NCBI GenBank assembly: GCA_944325245.1
Contig: CALUZM010000004.1
Location: forward strand, 1 to 64,000
Direction: 5' to 3'
From: an uncultured Massilimicrobiota sp.
Lineage (GTDB): Bacteria; Bacillota_I; Bacilli_A; Erysipelotrichales; Coprobacillaceae
Length of the DNA stretch: 64,000 bases
The translations under genes were made by a program, and so were the position numbers. Within the stretch, counting starts at the first letter, position 1; each line of letters opens with the position of its first letter. A model generated the notes under the pieces. The model was not told the origin of the DNA, did no database searches, and worked only from the letters and a program-made list of their open reading frames with translations. Shown here piece after piece: positions 46,001 to 55,200 of the stretch.

Positions 46001-47287
46001 ATTGAAATCATGGAATATAAGCTTCGTAAGATACCAGAATACATTCAAAAAACGAACTATATAAATGAATTAGATAAAAAGATAAGTGAGGAAATAGATC
46101 CAAGAATCATCGTTAATCTACAATCTCAAAGAGAGACAGCCAATAATGAATTGAAAAAGATTACTGAACAGTACCAAAATCAATTGCTTCTTGATGTTGA
46201 TTATCAGATGATTATAGATAGATTGGATGATAGTAATTTACTATTGGACTATTATCAATTAAATAATCAGTATGGTTTAGTTATTATCGGTAAGGATGTA
46301 TTTGAAAGTATTGTTGTTGATGATTATGGATTGGATTATATAATCAAATATTTAGACAATATAGATCATATCTATATATGTCCTGATGGAGAATTATATA
46401 ATGTCTCTTTTGAAAGATTGATAGACAAGAAAATCAGCTATCTTTCTTCACCTAAAGCATTGTTCATGGATAATGATACAAGTAATAATGAAGATATTGT
46501 TTCATTTGTATCTCCAGATTTTAGTGATACCTTGGATGATGATGGTAATGATACAAGAGGAGGAAAAAAGAGTCAATTATTAGGAAGCCTTGTAGAAGGT
46601 CATTATATTGATCGTATCTTTTCAAATGTGAAAACTTATAGTGGAAAGAAAGCCAGTGCAACTCATTTCATGGAAGTTGAAAGTCCATCGATATTGCATG
46701 TTTCCACTCATGGAGATTATCTAGAAGATAAGAAGAATATCATGGAAAAAGGTATTTTATGTCTAGCAGGATATAATCTGAATAATAAAAAAGTGGAATA
46801 TGGTAAAGGCTATGTATCGGCTAACGATATCCAATATATGAATCTTAAAAATACAGATCTTGTTGTGTTGTCAGCCTGCAATACAGCAAAAGGCGAAGTA
46901 TTGCCAGGAGAAGGAGTCTATGGACTCAGACGTGCATTCGAACTTGCAGGCGCAAAGACATTGCTTATTACAGTAGAAGAAATTAATGATCATAATGCAG
47001 CTATCTTCATGAAGAACTTCTATCAAAGATATCATGAAAGTAGAAATGCGTATCAGTCATTTCTAGAAACCAAGACATATCTTCAAAATAATCAAAATGC
47101 TTTAAAAGAACTAGAAGAATATGTCAATGAATTTCCAGAGGACATGAAAAGAAAATATACAAATACATATCAATACCAGATCAAGGGTTATCTGGAATTA
47201 TGCAAAGAAAAGGGATATCTACTTAGAGGAGAAGATCAAAAGGAAGATTTTAATGGATTTATCATACAAGGAAGGATCTCAAGGTGA
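43067..47287 (+). CDS. TPR-CHAT caspase-like protease
   Basis: 1406 residues. About 115-910 is an array of some 19 TPR units of 42 residues (kinesin-light-chain type; unit core EYNKRCYELRKKVLGEEHP). About 930-1100 is helical. The C-terminal CHAT domain (about 1130-1380) has the catalytic His1215 in HVSTHGDYL and Cys1271 in VLSACNTAKGE, then GVYGLRRAFELAGA typical of the family. CHAT proteases cut partner proteins when their TPR sensor is engaged (as in the type III-E CRISPR-associated protein), often causing gasdermin- or toxin-driven death. No gasdermin gene is visible here. It does not have motif copies A-E at its own start. Confidence 0.92.
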   Translation: MMFIYYCIKLILVVRKGKQLTKKKRYLEENGLYKDFYNHIKNKFDESNFLIRQSMFNIGVSYYQLSSYKEALKYFIKVYEINKQVLNKDNNEIFRDLSHIERTYGKIENYDKQLEYQKKCYEFRKKKFGETHPETLKSLSKVASLYGNIGNYTKQLEYNKRCYELRKKVLGEEHPDTLTSLSNLAASYGEIGDYEKALEYNKRCYELSKKVFGEKHPNTLTSLNNLALSYGNTGNYEQQLGYNKRCYELRKKVSGEEHPDTLTSLNNLALSYGNTGNYEQQLGYNKRCYELRKKVLGEEHPDILTSLSNLAASYGEIGDYEKALEYNKRCYELSKKVFGEKHPNTLTSLSNLASSYGDVGNYEQQLEYNKRCYELRKKVLGEEHPNTLTSLSNLASSYGDVGNYEKQLGYNKRCYELRKKVLGEEHPDTLTSLGNLASSYEDVGNYEQQLEYNKKCYELRKKVLGEEHPNTLTSLGNLASSYGNIGNYEQQLEYNKRCYELRKKISGEEHPYTLTSLGNLATSYGNTGNYEKQLEYNERCYELRKKVLGEEHLDTLNSLNKLAKSFGDVGNYEQQLEYNERCYELRKKVLGEEHPDTLTSLGNLASSYGNIGNYEQQLEYNKRCYELRKKISGEEHPYTLTSLGNLATSYGNTGNYEKQLEYNERCYELRKKVLGEEHPDTLTSLGNLASSYEDVGNYEQQLEYNKKCYELRKKVLGEEHPDTLTSLGNLATSYGNIGNYEKQLEYNKRSYELSKKVLGEEHPYTLISLGNLALCYGNIEEYEKQLEYNKRCYELRKKKLGETHPNTLTSLNNLALSYNNMGDYEKDLEYNKKCYELIKNKLGKEHPNTLTSLSNLALSYGNTGNYDKQLEYNKRCYELRKKKFGEEHPDTLVSLSNILFSYLYNEKYDEYEIYYKKYINLQNRNIFNLFSVIQKGDYKKYLSGFVQLTKDYTNYYFMHKNDRNDYHYIVAYKNILQDIEIMEYKLRKIPEYIQKTNYINELDKKISEEIDPRIIVNLQSQRETANNELKKITEQYQNQLLLDVDYQMIIDRLDDSNLLLDYYQLNNQYGLVIIGKDVFESIVVDDYGLDYIIKYLDNIDHIYICPDGELYNVSFERLIDKKISYLSSPKALFMDNDTSNNEDIVSFVSPDFSDTLDDDGNDTRGGKKSQLLGSLVEGHYIDRIFSNVKTYSGKKASATHFMEVESPSILHVSTHGDYLEDKKNIMEKGILCLAGYNLNNKKVEYGKGYVSANDIQYMNLKNTDLVVLSACNTAKGEVLPGEGVYGLRRAFELAGAKTLLITVEEINDHNAAIFMKNFYQRYHESRNAYQSFLETKTYLQNNQNALKELEEYVNEFPEDMKRKYTNTYQYQIKGYLELCKEKGYLLRGEDQKEDFNGFIIQGRISR
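43409..45802 (+). repeat. 126-bp tandem repeat array encoding TPR units
   Basis: Nineteen consecutive 126-bp units. Several are nearly identical at nucleotide level; a block of about 210 nt starting near 44490 recurs 378 nt later (near 44868) and the blocks near 43606 and 43984 also repeat at 378 nt, meaning three-unit duplications. The outer units (first, last three) are more diverged. Confidence 0.9.
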
Positions 47288-47297
47288 GATTCTTTTT
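47272..47297 (+). terminator. terminator overlapping the TPR-CHAT stop
   Basis: Stem AAGGATCTC/GAGATTCTT (with G-T pairs), loop AAGGT, followed by TTTTT. Confidence 0.65.
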
Positions 47298-47306
47298 GCA
47301 CAAAAT

Positions 47307-47336
47307 GGGATATTTTGAATACGCCTCTCTTAATGA
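47307..47336 (+). promoter_or_regulatory. island promoter motif, copy E
   Basis: GGGATA at 47307, exactly 18 nt, TAATGA at 47331 (weaker -10), preceded by AT as in copies A and B. The AAGGAGGTG element is not conserved (GTGAAGATAG). Confidence 0.5.
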
Positions 47337-47359
47337 GTGAAGATAGAAAGATATCTTCA

Positions 47360-47459
47360 TAAATAAGAGTAGTTTATATTTCTGCCATAAAAATTCTATA
47401 TAACTCTGCATCTCTTTTGTCTCTGATATATAAATCATCAATGAAACTACTCTTATTTA
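47360..47459 (+). repeat. 16-bp inverted repeat with 68-nt loop downstream of motif E
   Basis: TAAATAAGAGTAGTTT (47360-47375) and AAACTACTCTTATTTA (47444-47459), perfect over 16 bp. Geometry matches the element after copy C although the sequences differ. A preceding small hairpin GAAGATA/TATCTTC lies at 47339-47358. There is no T-run, so this may be a leader of the next TPR gene rather than a free RNA. Confidence 0.6.
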
Positions 47460-47591
47460 ATTATTATTAAAAATGAATTGGAGAGTGTGTATTATAAAAA
47501 TATAGTTCACATATTCTTTTACATGTCATAGTGACACATACTTGTGTTTATCAATAGTTATTTTAAATATTATGAAAGGATGGGAAATCAG

Positions 47592-48590
47592 ATGGGAAAT
47601 CATATGAAGTGGAAAGAAGAGTATGAATTAGGTGAAAAATTATTCGATAATAGAAAGTATAAGGAAGCACTTGATCTGTTTCAAAATATCTATGAGTCTT
47701 TTATAAAGAATGATAATGACGAAGAACATTCTTTAATACTTCTCAATAAAATAGCCAGTTGTTATAAAGTGTTAGGAAATTATAAAGAAGAATTAAAATG
47801 GAATAATGAATGTTATCAAATAAACAAAAGAGTATTGGGAGAAGAACATCCAGATACTCTTACATGTCTAAGCAATCTAGCTATAAATTATGGATATTTG
47901 GGTTATCATAGTAAAGAGCTTGAATACAATAAAAAATGCTATGAACTTAGAAAAAAGAGACTTGGTGAAGATCATGTTGATACATTAGAGAGTTTAAGTA
48001 ATTTAGCTTTTAGTTATGGAATGGTAAAAAACTATAAAAAGCAGTTGGAATGCAATGAAAAATGTTATGAACTTAGAAAAAAGGTATTAGGAGAAGAACA
48101 CCCAGACACATTAACAAGTTTAAATAATGTTGCTTATAGTTATGGGAATATAGGAAACTATAGAAAGCAGTTAGAATACAATGAGAAATGTTATGAGCTT
48201 AGAAAAAAGGTATTAGGTGAAGAGCATCCAGACATATTAACTAGCCTAGGCAATCTGGCAAGGACTTATTGTAATTTAGATGACTATGAAAAAGCCAATG
48301 AACTCTATGAACAATGTTATGAACTGAGTAAAAAGGTATTAGGAGAGGAACATCCAGATACCATAGTAACTCTTAGTGATCTCGCATATACTTATGGAAA
48401 TATTGGAAATTATGATAAAGAGATTGAGTGTCATGAAAAATGTTATGAACTAGAAAAAAAGGTTTTAGGAGAAGAAGATTTGGATACGCTAACAACATTA
48501 GAATGTCTTGCATCATGCTATGAAAAAGTAGGAAACTATGAAAAAGCAGATGAATATTATGAAAAATATTATGACATCATGAAAAATTAA
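47592..48590 (+). CDS. TPR-only companion of the TPR-CHAT protein
   Basis: 332 residues, six or seven kinesin-light-chain-type TPR units with the same consensus as the TPR-CHAT array (YELRKKVLGEEHPDTL) but no CHAT domain and no catalytic His/Cys. It stops inside a TPR-like helix, so it may be a complete small TPR protein or a truncated paralogue. Units are more diverged from each other than those of the CHAT protein. Start uncertain: ATG 47592 has an AAAGGATGGG site 8 nt upstream; 47580 and 47604 are alternatives. It could bind the CHAT sensor's ligand or its TPRs as a regulator. Confidence 0.75.
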   Translation: MGNHMKWKEEYELGEKLFDNRKYKEALDLFQNIYESFIKNDNDEEHSLILLNKIASCYKVLGNYKEELKWNNECYQINKRVLGEEHPDTLTCLSNLAINYGYLGYHSKELEYNKKCYELRKKRLGEDHVDTLESLSNLAFSYGMVKNYKKQLECNEKCYELRKKVLGEEHPDTLTSLNNVAYSYGNIGNYRKQLEYNEKCYELRKKVLGEEHPDILTSLGNLARTYCNLDDYEKANELYEQCYELSKKVLGEEHPDTIVTLSDLAYTYGNIGNYDKEIECHEKCYELEKKVLGEEDLDTLTTLECLASCYEKVGNYEKADEYYEKYYDIMKN

Positions 48591-48641
48591 ATTGATTGAT
48601 ATGAAAGTACGTATAAAAATGGATGTAATAGGAGATAGAAG

Positions 48642-48891
48642 ATGATGACTGTACATGTATGAATAAAAAATACTGATATAAGATGAAAAGCAGTAGCTTC
48701 TATTGTTATGGATGAGGGATTTGCCATTCGTGATATAAAAGTTATAGGCGGGAGAAGATAAAACATTTATTGTGATATCATCTCGTCAAAAAAACGATGA
48801 AGAGTTTGCAGATGTATGTCATCTCATTAATAAAGAATGTAGAAAGGCTTTAGTGAATATTATTATTTCTTATATTGATAAAGCTTTGTGA
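48642..48891 (+). pseudogene. spoVG: decayed spoVG
   Basis: Joined across frames the text reads TVHV, IKNTDIR, KAVASIVMDEGFAIRDIKVI, then KTFIVISSRQKNDEEFADVCHLIN, which is a recognisable SpoVG protein (consensus: R-x-KAxASIxxDDxFxVHDIxVI). It has an in-frame TGA after TVHV, a one-base insertion before KAVAS, and a frameshift after VIGG; the end is at 48889-48891. SpoVG is an RNA/DNA-binding regulator of septation and stress. The rest of 48591-49104 carries no intact gene. Confidence 0.8.
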
Positions 48892-49104
48892 AAGTGATGA
48901 TAGTATGTCTTTATTAAAACAAAAGGCAGGTGATTTTATTTGCATTTCTCTTATATAGTGGAAAGACATAGTGGATTATAATTTGGTATGATAAAATGAT
49001 TCACTAATATTAAAATTATTCTTTTTTCATAGACCGTGTGATAAAATATAGGTATTTAATAGGGAGGTGTAGGACAATTATAATACTTATATTTGTCTAG
49101 GATT

Positions 49105-51246
49105 ATGAGTAAAACTATTAATAAAAAAAACTTATTTGTTGATTCAATATTTGATATAAAAAAATTTTTGACTTCAAATGAAGATATAGATGAAGTTATA
49201 TTAGATTTAAATGATTTAGAAGATGATATAAAAACTACGGTTCATTATTTTGATGAAGTATTAGATGAAACAGAAAATGCTTTGTCTATAGATGTTCTTG
49301 CGCAAAAAGAATTCTTTGAAAAATTTATTCGATTACTTTATTTAAGAAATGAATTGTCTCCAGATATTGTATACTTAGGTGCTAAAGAACGTGAGGAACT
49401 TGTAACACAAGGTCATTATTTTTCAATAGCACAGCCATTTTTTAATAAATTAAAACAAGAACATCAATTTAATAAACCATTAAATGATGATGGCTGTATC
49501 TTTATACAAAGAAGAACAACATTAAATATGGAAAGAAAAGATCCAAGAGATAATCATATTCTTTATAAGTGTATTTTACCTCAATTAATGTATACATATA
49601 CTGATCATAGTCAACCAACACCTGAAAATATAACTTTTCAAGATTATTTGAATCAAATTAATTTGAAATGTGTGAAAGATTCATTAAGAGAAGAATTTGA
49701 TCAAATGATTACATTTTCTAATGATAGACATGCTAAATATTATTCATTATATAAAATACAAGCAACAAATACATTTAGTGCATCATTATATAATGAAATA
49801 GTAGGTATTATTCAAAAAGAAAATGATTACAGTTCTCCAATTTTGAATAGTCGTACAACAGGGTATCTTGTTTTTAGACCATATTCTCATGGAAATATTT
49901 CTTTATCTGCAAAGCAAAAATATGAATATTTTTATTTGATATTTGAATGTTTGTATAGAATTTTAGATAGAAAAGTCAATGTACAATATAAAAGAATAAT
50001 AACTAATCGAAACTCTTATATCCCCTTTCCAGAGAATCTTGTTGAAGATATTGTAACAAAGTTTGGATATGATTTACCTTTAGATTATAGTGTAAGACAT
50101 TTTTCAAATGTGAAGGAAAAAAGTATTGAAAGATTTAATAGTTTCTTTAATGAATATGTTGATAGCGCTACATATAATAGAGTGGGAAAAGAAATAAAAA
50201 AAGATCAAGCATTGAAAGGATCAGATAATGTTGATGATGGAAACGGAAAAATAAATAATGATTATGATGCTATTGATTTAAGAAGATCCACGGGCAAAAA
50301 AGATTTATCTAATCCAAAAGTAAGATACAAAGAAGAAACAATTAGTCGCTGGAATTTCACAGATAAATATACACAGATACTATGTGAAATGACTTGTGAT
50401 TTTAGAACTAGTCATTCTTCTATTAGTGATATTATCACAAAATCAATACTTTCAAAGATAAATCAAGAAAAAGAAAAACGACAAGAACAAGATTTACCAG
50501 AACTCACTGTTCAAGAATTAAAAGAACTTTTAAATGAAGTATTAAAAGAAAATATATTTGAAGATAGAAATATGGATAAATCATTAGAAAATAGTTATTT
50601 AAAAACATTTAGAGAAACAAATAGTAGAATCATAAACATAGCTAATCAACAACAATTAGAATATATAACATCGTTACAGTATTATTATATATTTGTATTA
50701 TTAAGAGATTTCTATGAAGAGTTGAAGTCTGAAGAATACAAAAATATGTCTACCAAAGATAAAATACATACATTAAAAGGACAATTATTTCATTTAGGAT
50801 ATGTTTTTTATTGTATTGATATTTACGATATATCAAAGGGAGTACCAGACAAAAAATTAAAAATAACACAACAGGATTTTAAAGAATATATGTTCCCAAA
50901 AAATTGCTCAATAGAAGTTATTTTAGATTTTTTTCATGATACGTTAGGTTCATTGGATAGTTACTATATAACTTTATTAGAAAAAAATATATGTATAAAT
51001 GAATTATTTGATAAAAATCAAAAAGAAATATTTTATGAATATATATACGATCTTTCTGAACAATTGGCTAAATATATTAATCAAAAAGAATTTTATAAAG
51101 TCGGTTTTGGAAATAATGCAAAAGCTCCTAATAATTATCGAAATTTTATATCACATGTTTATCATGTTGAAAATATCTATTTTACACTTTTAAACGGAGA
51201 AGAAATTTTTAAACTTATAAAAATAATAGATTGGAGGGTTAAATAA
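49105..51246 (+). CDS. unrecognised 713-residue protein
   Basis: 713 residues, soluble, AT-rich codon use like its neighbours, no membrane helix or signal peptide. The sequence alternates helix and strand with conserved-looking segments such as DDGCIFIQRRTTL, TTGYLVFRPYSHGNIS and QLFHLGYVFYCIDIYD. The central 350-470 region is highly charged and probably a linker. No NTPase, nuclease or protease motif seen. A strong GGGAGGTG at 49061-49068 is separated from ATG 49105 by a small hairpin (TAGGACAA/TTGTCTA) that would bring it to normal distance. It overlaps the next gene by one base (TAATG). Confidence 0.75.
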   Translation: MSKTINKKNLFVDSIFDIKKFLTSNEDIDEVILDLNDLEDDIKTTVHYFDEVLDETENALSIDVLAQKEFFEKFIRLLYLRNELSPDIVYLGAKEREELVTQGHYFSIAQPFFNKLKQEHQFNKPLNDDGCIFIQRRTTLNMERKDPRDNHILYKCILPQLMYTYTDHSQPTPENITFQDYLNQINLKCVKDSLREEFDQMITFSNDRHAKYYSLYKIQATNTFSASLYNEIVGIIQKENDYSSPILNSRTTGYLVFRPYSHGNISLSAKQKYEYFYLIFECLYRILDRKVNVQYKRIITNRNSYIPFPENLVEDIVTKFGYDLPLDYSVRHFSNVKEKSIERFNSFFNEYVDSATYNRVGKEIKKDQALKGSDNVDDGNGKINNDYDAIDLRRSTGKKDLSNPKVRYKEETISRWNFTDKYTQILCEMTCDFRTSHSSISDIITKSILSKINQEKEKRQEQDLPELTVQELKELLNEVLKENIFEDRNMDKSLENSYLKTFRETNSRIINIANQQQLEYITSLQYYYIFVLLRDFYEELKSEEYKNMSTKDKIHTLKGQLFHLGYVFYCIDIYDISKGVPDKKLKITQQDFKEYMFPKNCSIEVILDFFHDTLGSLDSYYITLLEKNICINELFDKNQKEIFYEYIYDLSEQLAKYINQKEFYKVGFGNNAKAPNNYRNFISHVYHVENIYFTLLNGEEIFKLIKIIDWRVK

Positions 51247-51833
51247 TGAATGATACTCTTACATTAAGAGATATTGATGATTATGTTGAAGCATTATTAG
51301 CCTTTCTTCCTACACAAAGTCAAATACAAATGATAGAAGACTATTCTTCTATTATAGAAAATAATCCACAATATCAAAGAATTGTAAGAAGAAAGTTAAG
51401 AATTGCAAGATCACATAATGTTTTTGACAATGTCAATATAGAAGAATTACAATCAGAAAGCAAATCAAAATTTATATCTATCATGGACATTATAGAAAGA
51501 ACATTAGAAGATTATAAAATTCATGTTAAAAATCAATTAGAAACAACATTTACTATTTCTAGAAAAGTATCTTTTGCATTAACTAGAGGTGATAGTGTTG
51601 ATGAAAAACATGTGACTGTAGGTTATGATCCTGAAAGGCTTACTTTTATATTAACAGTGGATTCTAAAATGGCTGAATTATATGAGTTTGTACTTATTAT
51701 AGATGGTAAGGAGGTTAAACCATCTCATATTGATTATGAAAGTGACACTTATATAAGTTTTGAAAACATAGAGCAAGATCAAAAGTTTGAAATAGAGATA
51801 CGGGAAAAAACTATTCAACAAGATAATGGATAA
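51246..51833 (+). CDS. unrecognised 195-residue partner of the 49105 gene
   Basis: 195 residues. The first 115 are helical (LRDIDDYVEALLAFLPTQ, IERTLEDYKIHVKN); residues about 100-190 look like a beta-sandwich (KVSFALTRGDSV, TFILTVDSKM, EFVLIIDGKEV, KFEIEIREK). No signal peptide. Start codon overlaps the stop of the upstream gene, with TTGGAGGG nearby, so the two are translationally coupled and likely form a complex. Family unknown. Confidence 0.75.
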   Translation: MNDTLTLRDIDDYVEALLAFLPTQSQIQMIEDYSSIIENNPQYQRIVRRKLRIARSHNVFDNVNIEELQSESKSKFISIMDIIERTLEDYKIHVKNQLETTFTISRKVSFALTRGDSVDEKHVTVGYDPERLTFILTVDSKMAELYEFVLIIDGKEVKPSHIDYESDTYISFENIEQDQKFEIEIREKTIQQDNG

Positions 51834-52244
51834 AATCTCTAGATTGAAAAGGGTATAAATTCTGTGATGATAAAACCAATATGACAAAGAAAGATTTTAA
51901 AAATATACTAAAGTATTAAAATTACTGATAATTTATCATAGAATATAGATTAAGATATTGAACATATTAGTACAGCATATAAAAAATATGTCTAGGATAT
52001 ATAAGAATAAATTTGGAATAATAATTGGATAATTAATATTATGAGAATAGGTCTATATTCAAAAAGATTATAAAGAAACTTTAAAGTTATCACATTGTAT
52101 TAATGAAGAAAGTGTAACGAAATAAACAAAAATGCAAGTTATTTGGAAGCTACAAAAATGAATGATTTGTTTTCAATATGTAGATGTCATTAAAAACTAT
52201 TAATGTATTTTTTACTTGGCATTAACACTCTTTAGCATTTGCTT
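51834..52244. other. gene-free right border of the island
   Basis: About 410 nt without an intact ORF. Short stretches such as IEHISTAYKKYV read like decayed coding sequence but stop codons interrupt every frame. No repeat or RNA gene seen. Confidence 0.4.
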
Positions 52245-52253
52245 TGTTATAAT
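52245..52253 (+). promoter_or_regulatory. extended -10 promoter of the surface phosphoesterase
   Basis: TGTTATAAT, an extended -10 box, 25 nt before the gene start; no good -35. Confidence 0.5.
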
Positions 52254-52277
52254 CCATTTATAAATGGAGGAAACAAA

Positions 52278-55200
52278 ATGGGAAAAAAGACTAAAAAATT
52301 AATTGGTAGTAGTATGAGTGTTCTTATTGTGGCATCATCAATGAATTTGAATGCATTATCAGTTGTTCATGCGACAGACACACTTACGAAGAATACTTCA
52401 AAAATTATAAGTCCAGTAATGATTAGTGAGATTGTAGCTGATACACATCAATCTGATATGGAAACTGCATCAGGTACAGATGCGTTTGAATATATTGAGC
52501 TCTACAATACCACGAATCAGACTTTAGATATGGATAATTATCTTATTCAAAATGTCAATGGAAGTACGAATACTTTATGGGAAATCCCTGAAGGTACAAC
52601 AATTGCAGCGGGAGAGACACTAGTTGTATGGGTATGTAATAGTGAAAGTGCATCACTTGATGAAAGTCAATTTCGCTCTTACTATAACATTACTGATGAA
52701 TCAGTAAATATTGTGAAAACAAATGAATCGGTGAATGGTTTTAGTAATTCTGGAGAACGTTCAATGGAAATCATTGTCAAGGATACTAAGCAAGTCATCA
52801 ACTCTATTACTTATAATGATGGAGATGCAAAGGCTCAAACAAAAAAAGGAATTACATTTCAATATCAGGATGGTCGTATTCAGGAATTGACACTTGGGTA
52901 TGATGGTGATCCAACGCCTGGATCATTAGCTGATGAACAAACATTAGATGATCATTATATTGTTAGTAAGGATGAAGATGCAACAGTGAGTCTTTTAGTT
53001 AATGATACATTTAACCCAAATGCATCATATGTTGTGAAAGCATCTACAGACTTAACTTCTGTTATCTTAGAGGCAAAAGCTTTTATCAATAGTAAGTCAT
53101 ATAATATGACTTATGATAATGGTGAATTTTTTGTATCTATTCCTGCATCGGATTTAAGTGATTTAGAATCTTTTGAATTATCAGTTGAATTAACTGATGG
53201 AGTTAATCAATTAAAATCTAATAAGACGATTACAGTTGAGACAGCAGATTCAGTGAAATATCAATCACCATTATTATTGACTGAGTTTGTACCTAATACT
53301 GTCAATGTGAGTGGTTCTGATGCATTTGAATATTTTGAAGTTTATAATGCTAGTAATCAGACTATTGATCTGAAAGATTATCATTTTATTTATATTAATG
53401 GAACTAAAGAAACTGAATGGATATTAGAAGATGATATTCAATTAGAATCAAAGAAGTCTTTAACTGTATGGATTCAAAATGAAGAAGTTATCAATGCTCA
53501 TTATACAGTAGACAACTTTAATGAAAATTATGGCACAACATTAGAAAAAGGAAAAAATCTGACAACTGTACAATGTGATGGTTTATCAAATTCTGGATCA
53601 CGTGCAATGAAGATTACTTCACAGACAGGTTTAGAATTAAATCATATAGAATATAAGGCACAAAACAGTTCTAATGGAAAAATAGATGAAAATGAATCTA
53701 TTTATGTTACGTATGAAGGCTCTGAAGGAGTTGTTCATTATGATGGAGAACAGACTGTAGGTATTGTTTCTAATCAGATTTTTGGTGAATATAAACGTCC
53801 TGATGTGATAGAGAGTCCTACTGTATCAATTGATGCACCATCAGTGATTTCAAACCTTCAAGATTATGAAATGACTCTTCATACAAATCTAGAAAAAGTT
53901 TTCACTGCAACAGCAGATATTTATAGTGGTGAAACGCTCATTGATACAATTCATTTTACATATAACAATAATATTTTAGAAGGAACAATTGCATATGATA
54001 CTGTTAAGGATTATGACAACATAACTTATAAGGTTACAATCAGCGATGGTGTCAATAAAGCAACTTATACTTCATCTTCAATTCCAGTTCAAAATGGTGA
54101 GGTAGATACAACAAATGCACCAGCATTAACAATTACTGAGGTTATTCCAGATACTTCTAATGTAGGTGGTGCAGACGCGTATGAGTTTATTGAAATCTAT
54201 AATAATTCTAATAAGGATATTAATTTAAAAGATTATAAGCTCTATTATAATTATCCAGATAGTGGTAGTGATAGTATTTGGTGGGAAACAAATGAAGATA
54301 AGATTTTAAAATCTGGAGATACCCTTGTTTTCTGGATTAAAAATGGTGCAAATGATGATTTAACAAAAGATAATTTTAATGAAAAATGGGGAACAAATCT
54401 TTCTGATGACCAATTGATTGAAATTTCATGCGGCGGTATGTCTAATAGTGGAGCTAGAGGAGTAAAAATAGCGACAAATGTTAAAGATGTGGTTGATTAT
54501 GTGACCTATAATATGGATGGAACTGATAATACAACAGCTGACAAGTCTATTGTTTACCAAAATCAATATATTAATGGACAATTCCAGTCTGTATTAGTGA
54601 GTGATAATAGAACTCCTACACCGGGAAGAGTTGATAGTGGTATGAAACCACAGTATTCTCCAATATTGCCTGATACAGTAAGTCAGCCAGTTTTAGATGA
54701 TCGTACAGCATCAACTTTTAATACAGATGGAGATTTTGCATTTGAAATTAAAGCAACTTCACAAGAGACAACTATTAAAACTGTATCATTATATATAAAA
54801 GATAATAAGTCAACGGAATATACTCAATATAATCTTTTAAGAAATAATGGGGATGTTTTCAATTATACTCTAGCAAGTGTTGACTTAATTGGTAAATCTT
54901 CTTATGAATATTATTTTGTAGTCAGTGATGGATATCAAATAGTAACGACTGATGCTAAAACTGTAAGCAATGAAGAAGGAACTCTTGAGGGGGATCGTTT
55001 TAATATTGCTGATCAAACAGTGATATCACAAAATCAGCAAATTATTGGAACGGGAGAAAACCTTATTCTTGATGGTAAAGATATTACAGATGAAGCCAAA
55101 AAATCTATCAGTAACTCAGCAAAAATTGCTTTTGATGCTTCACAGACAGATGTTTTCTTTAAAAATGCCGTCGCTATAGGTGACGATTCAATAGGAGTCT

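Noticed and set aside
23539-47336. GGGATA motif as sigma-B (GTTT/GGGTAT) or sigma-H (AGGAWTT/GAAT) promoter
   Set aside because: Spacing and -10 sequence (TATAAA at 18 nt) fit neither consensus.
23430-52240. Island as a prophage or integrative element
   Set aside because: No integrase, transposase, capsid or conjugation gene and no direct-repeat ends were seen; only gene content suggests transfer.
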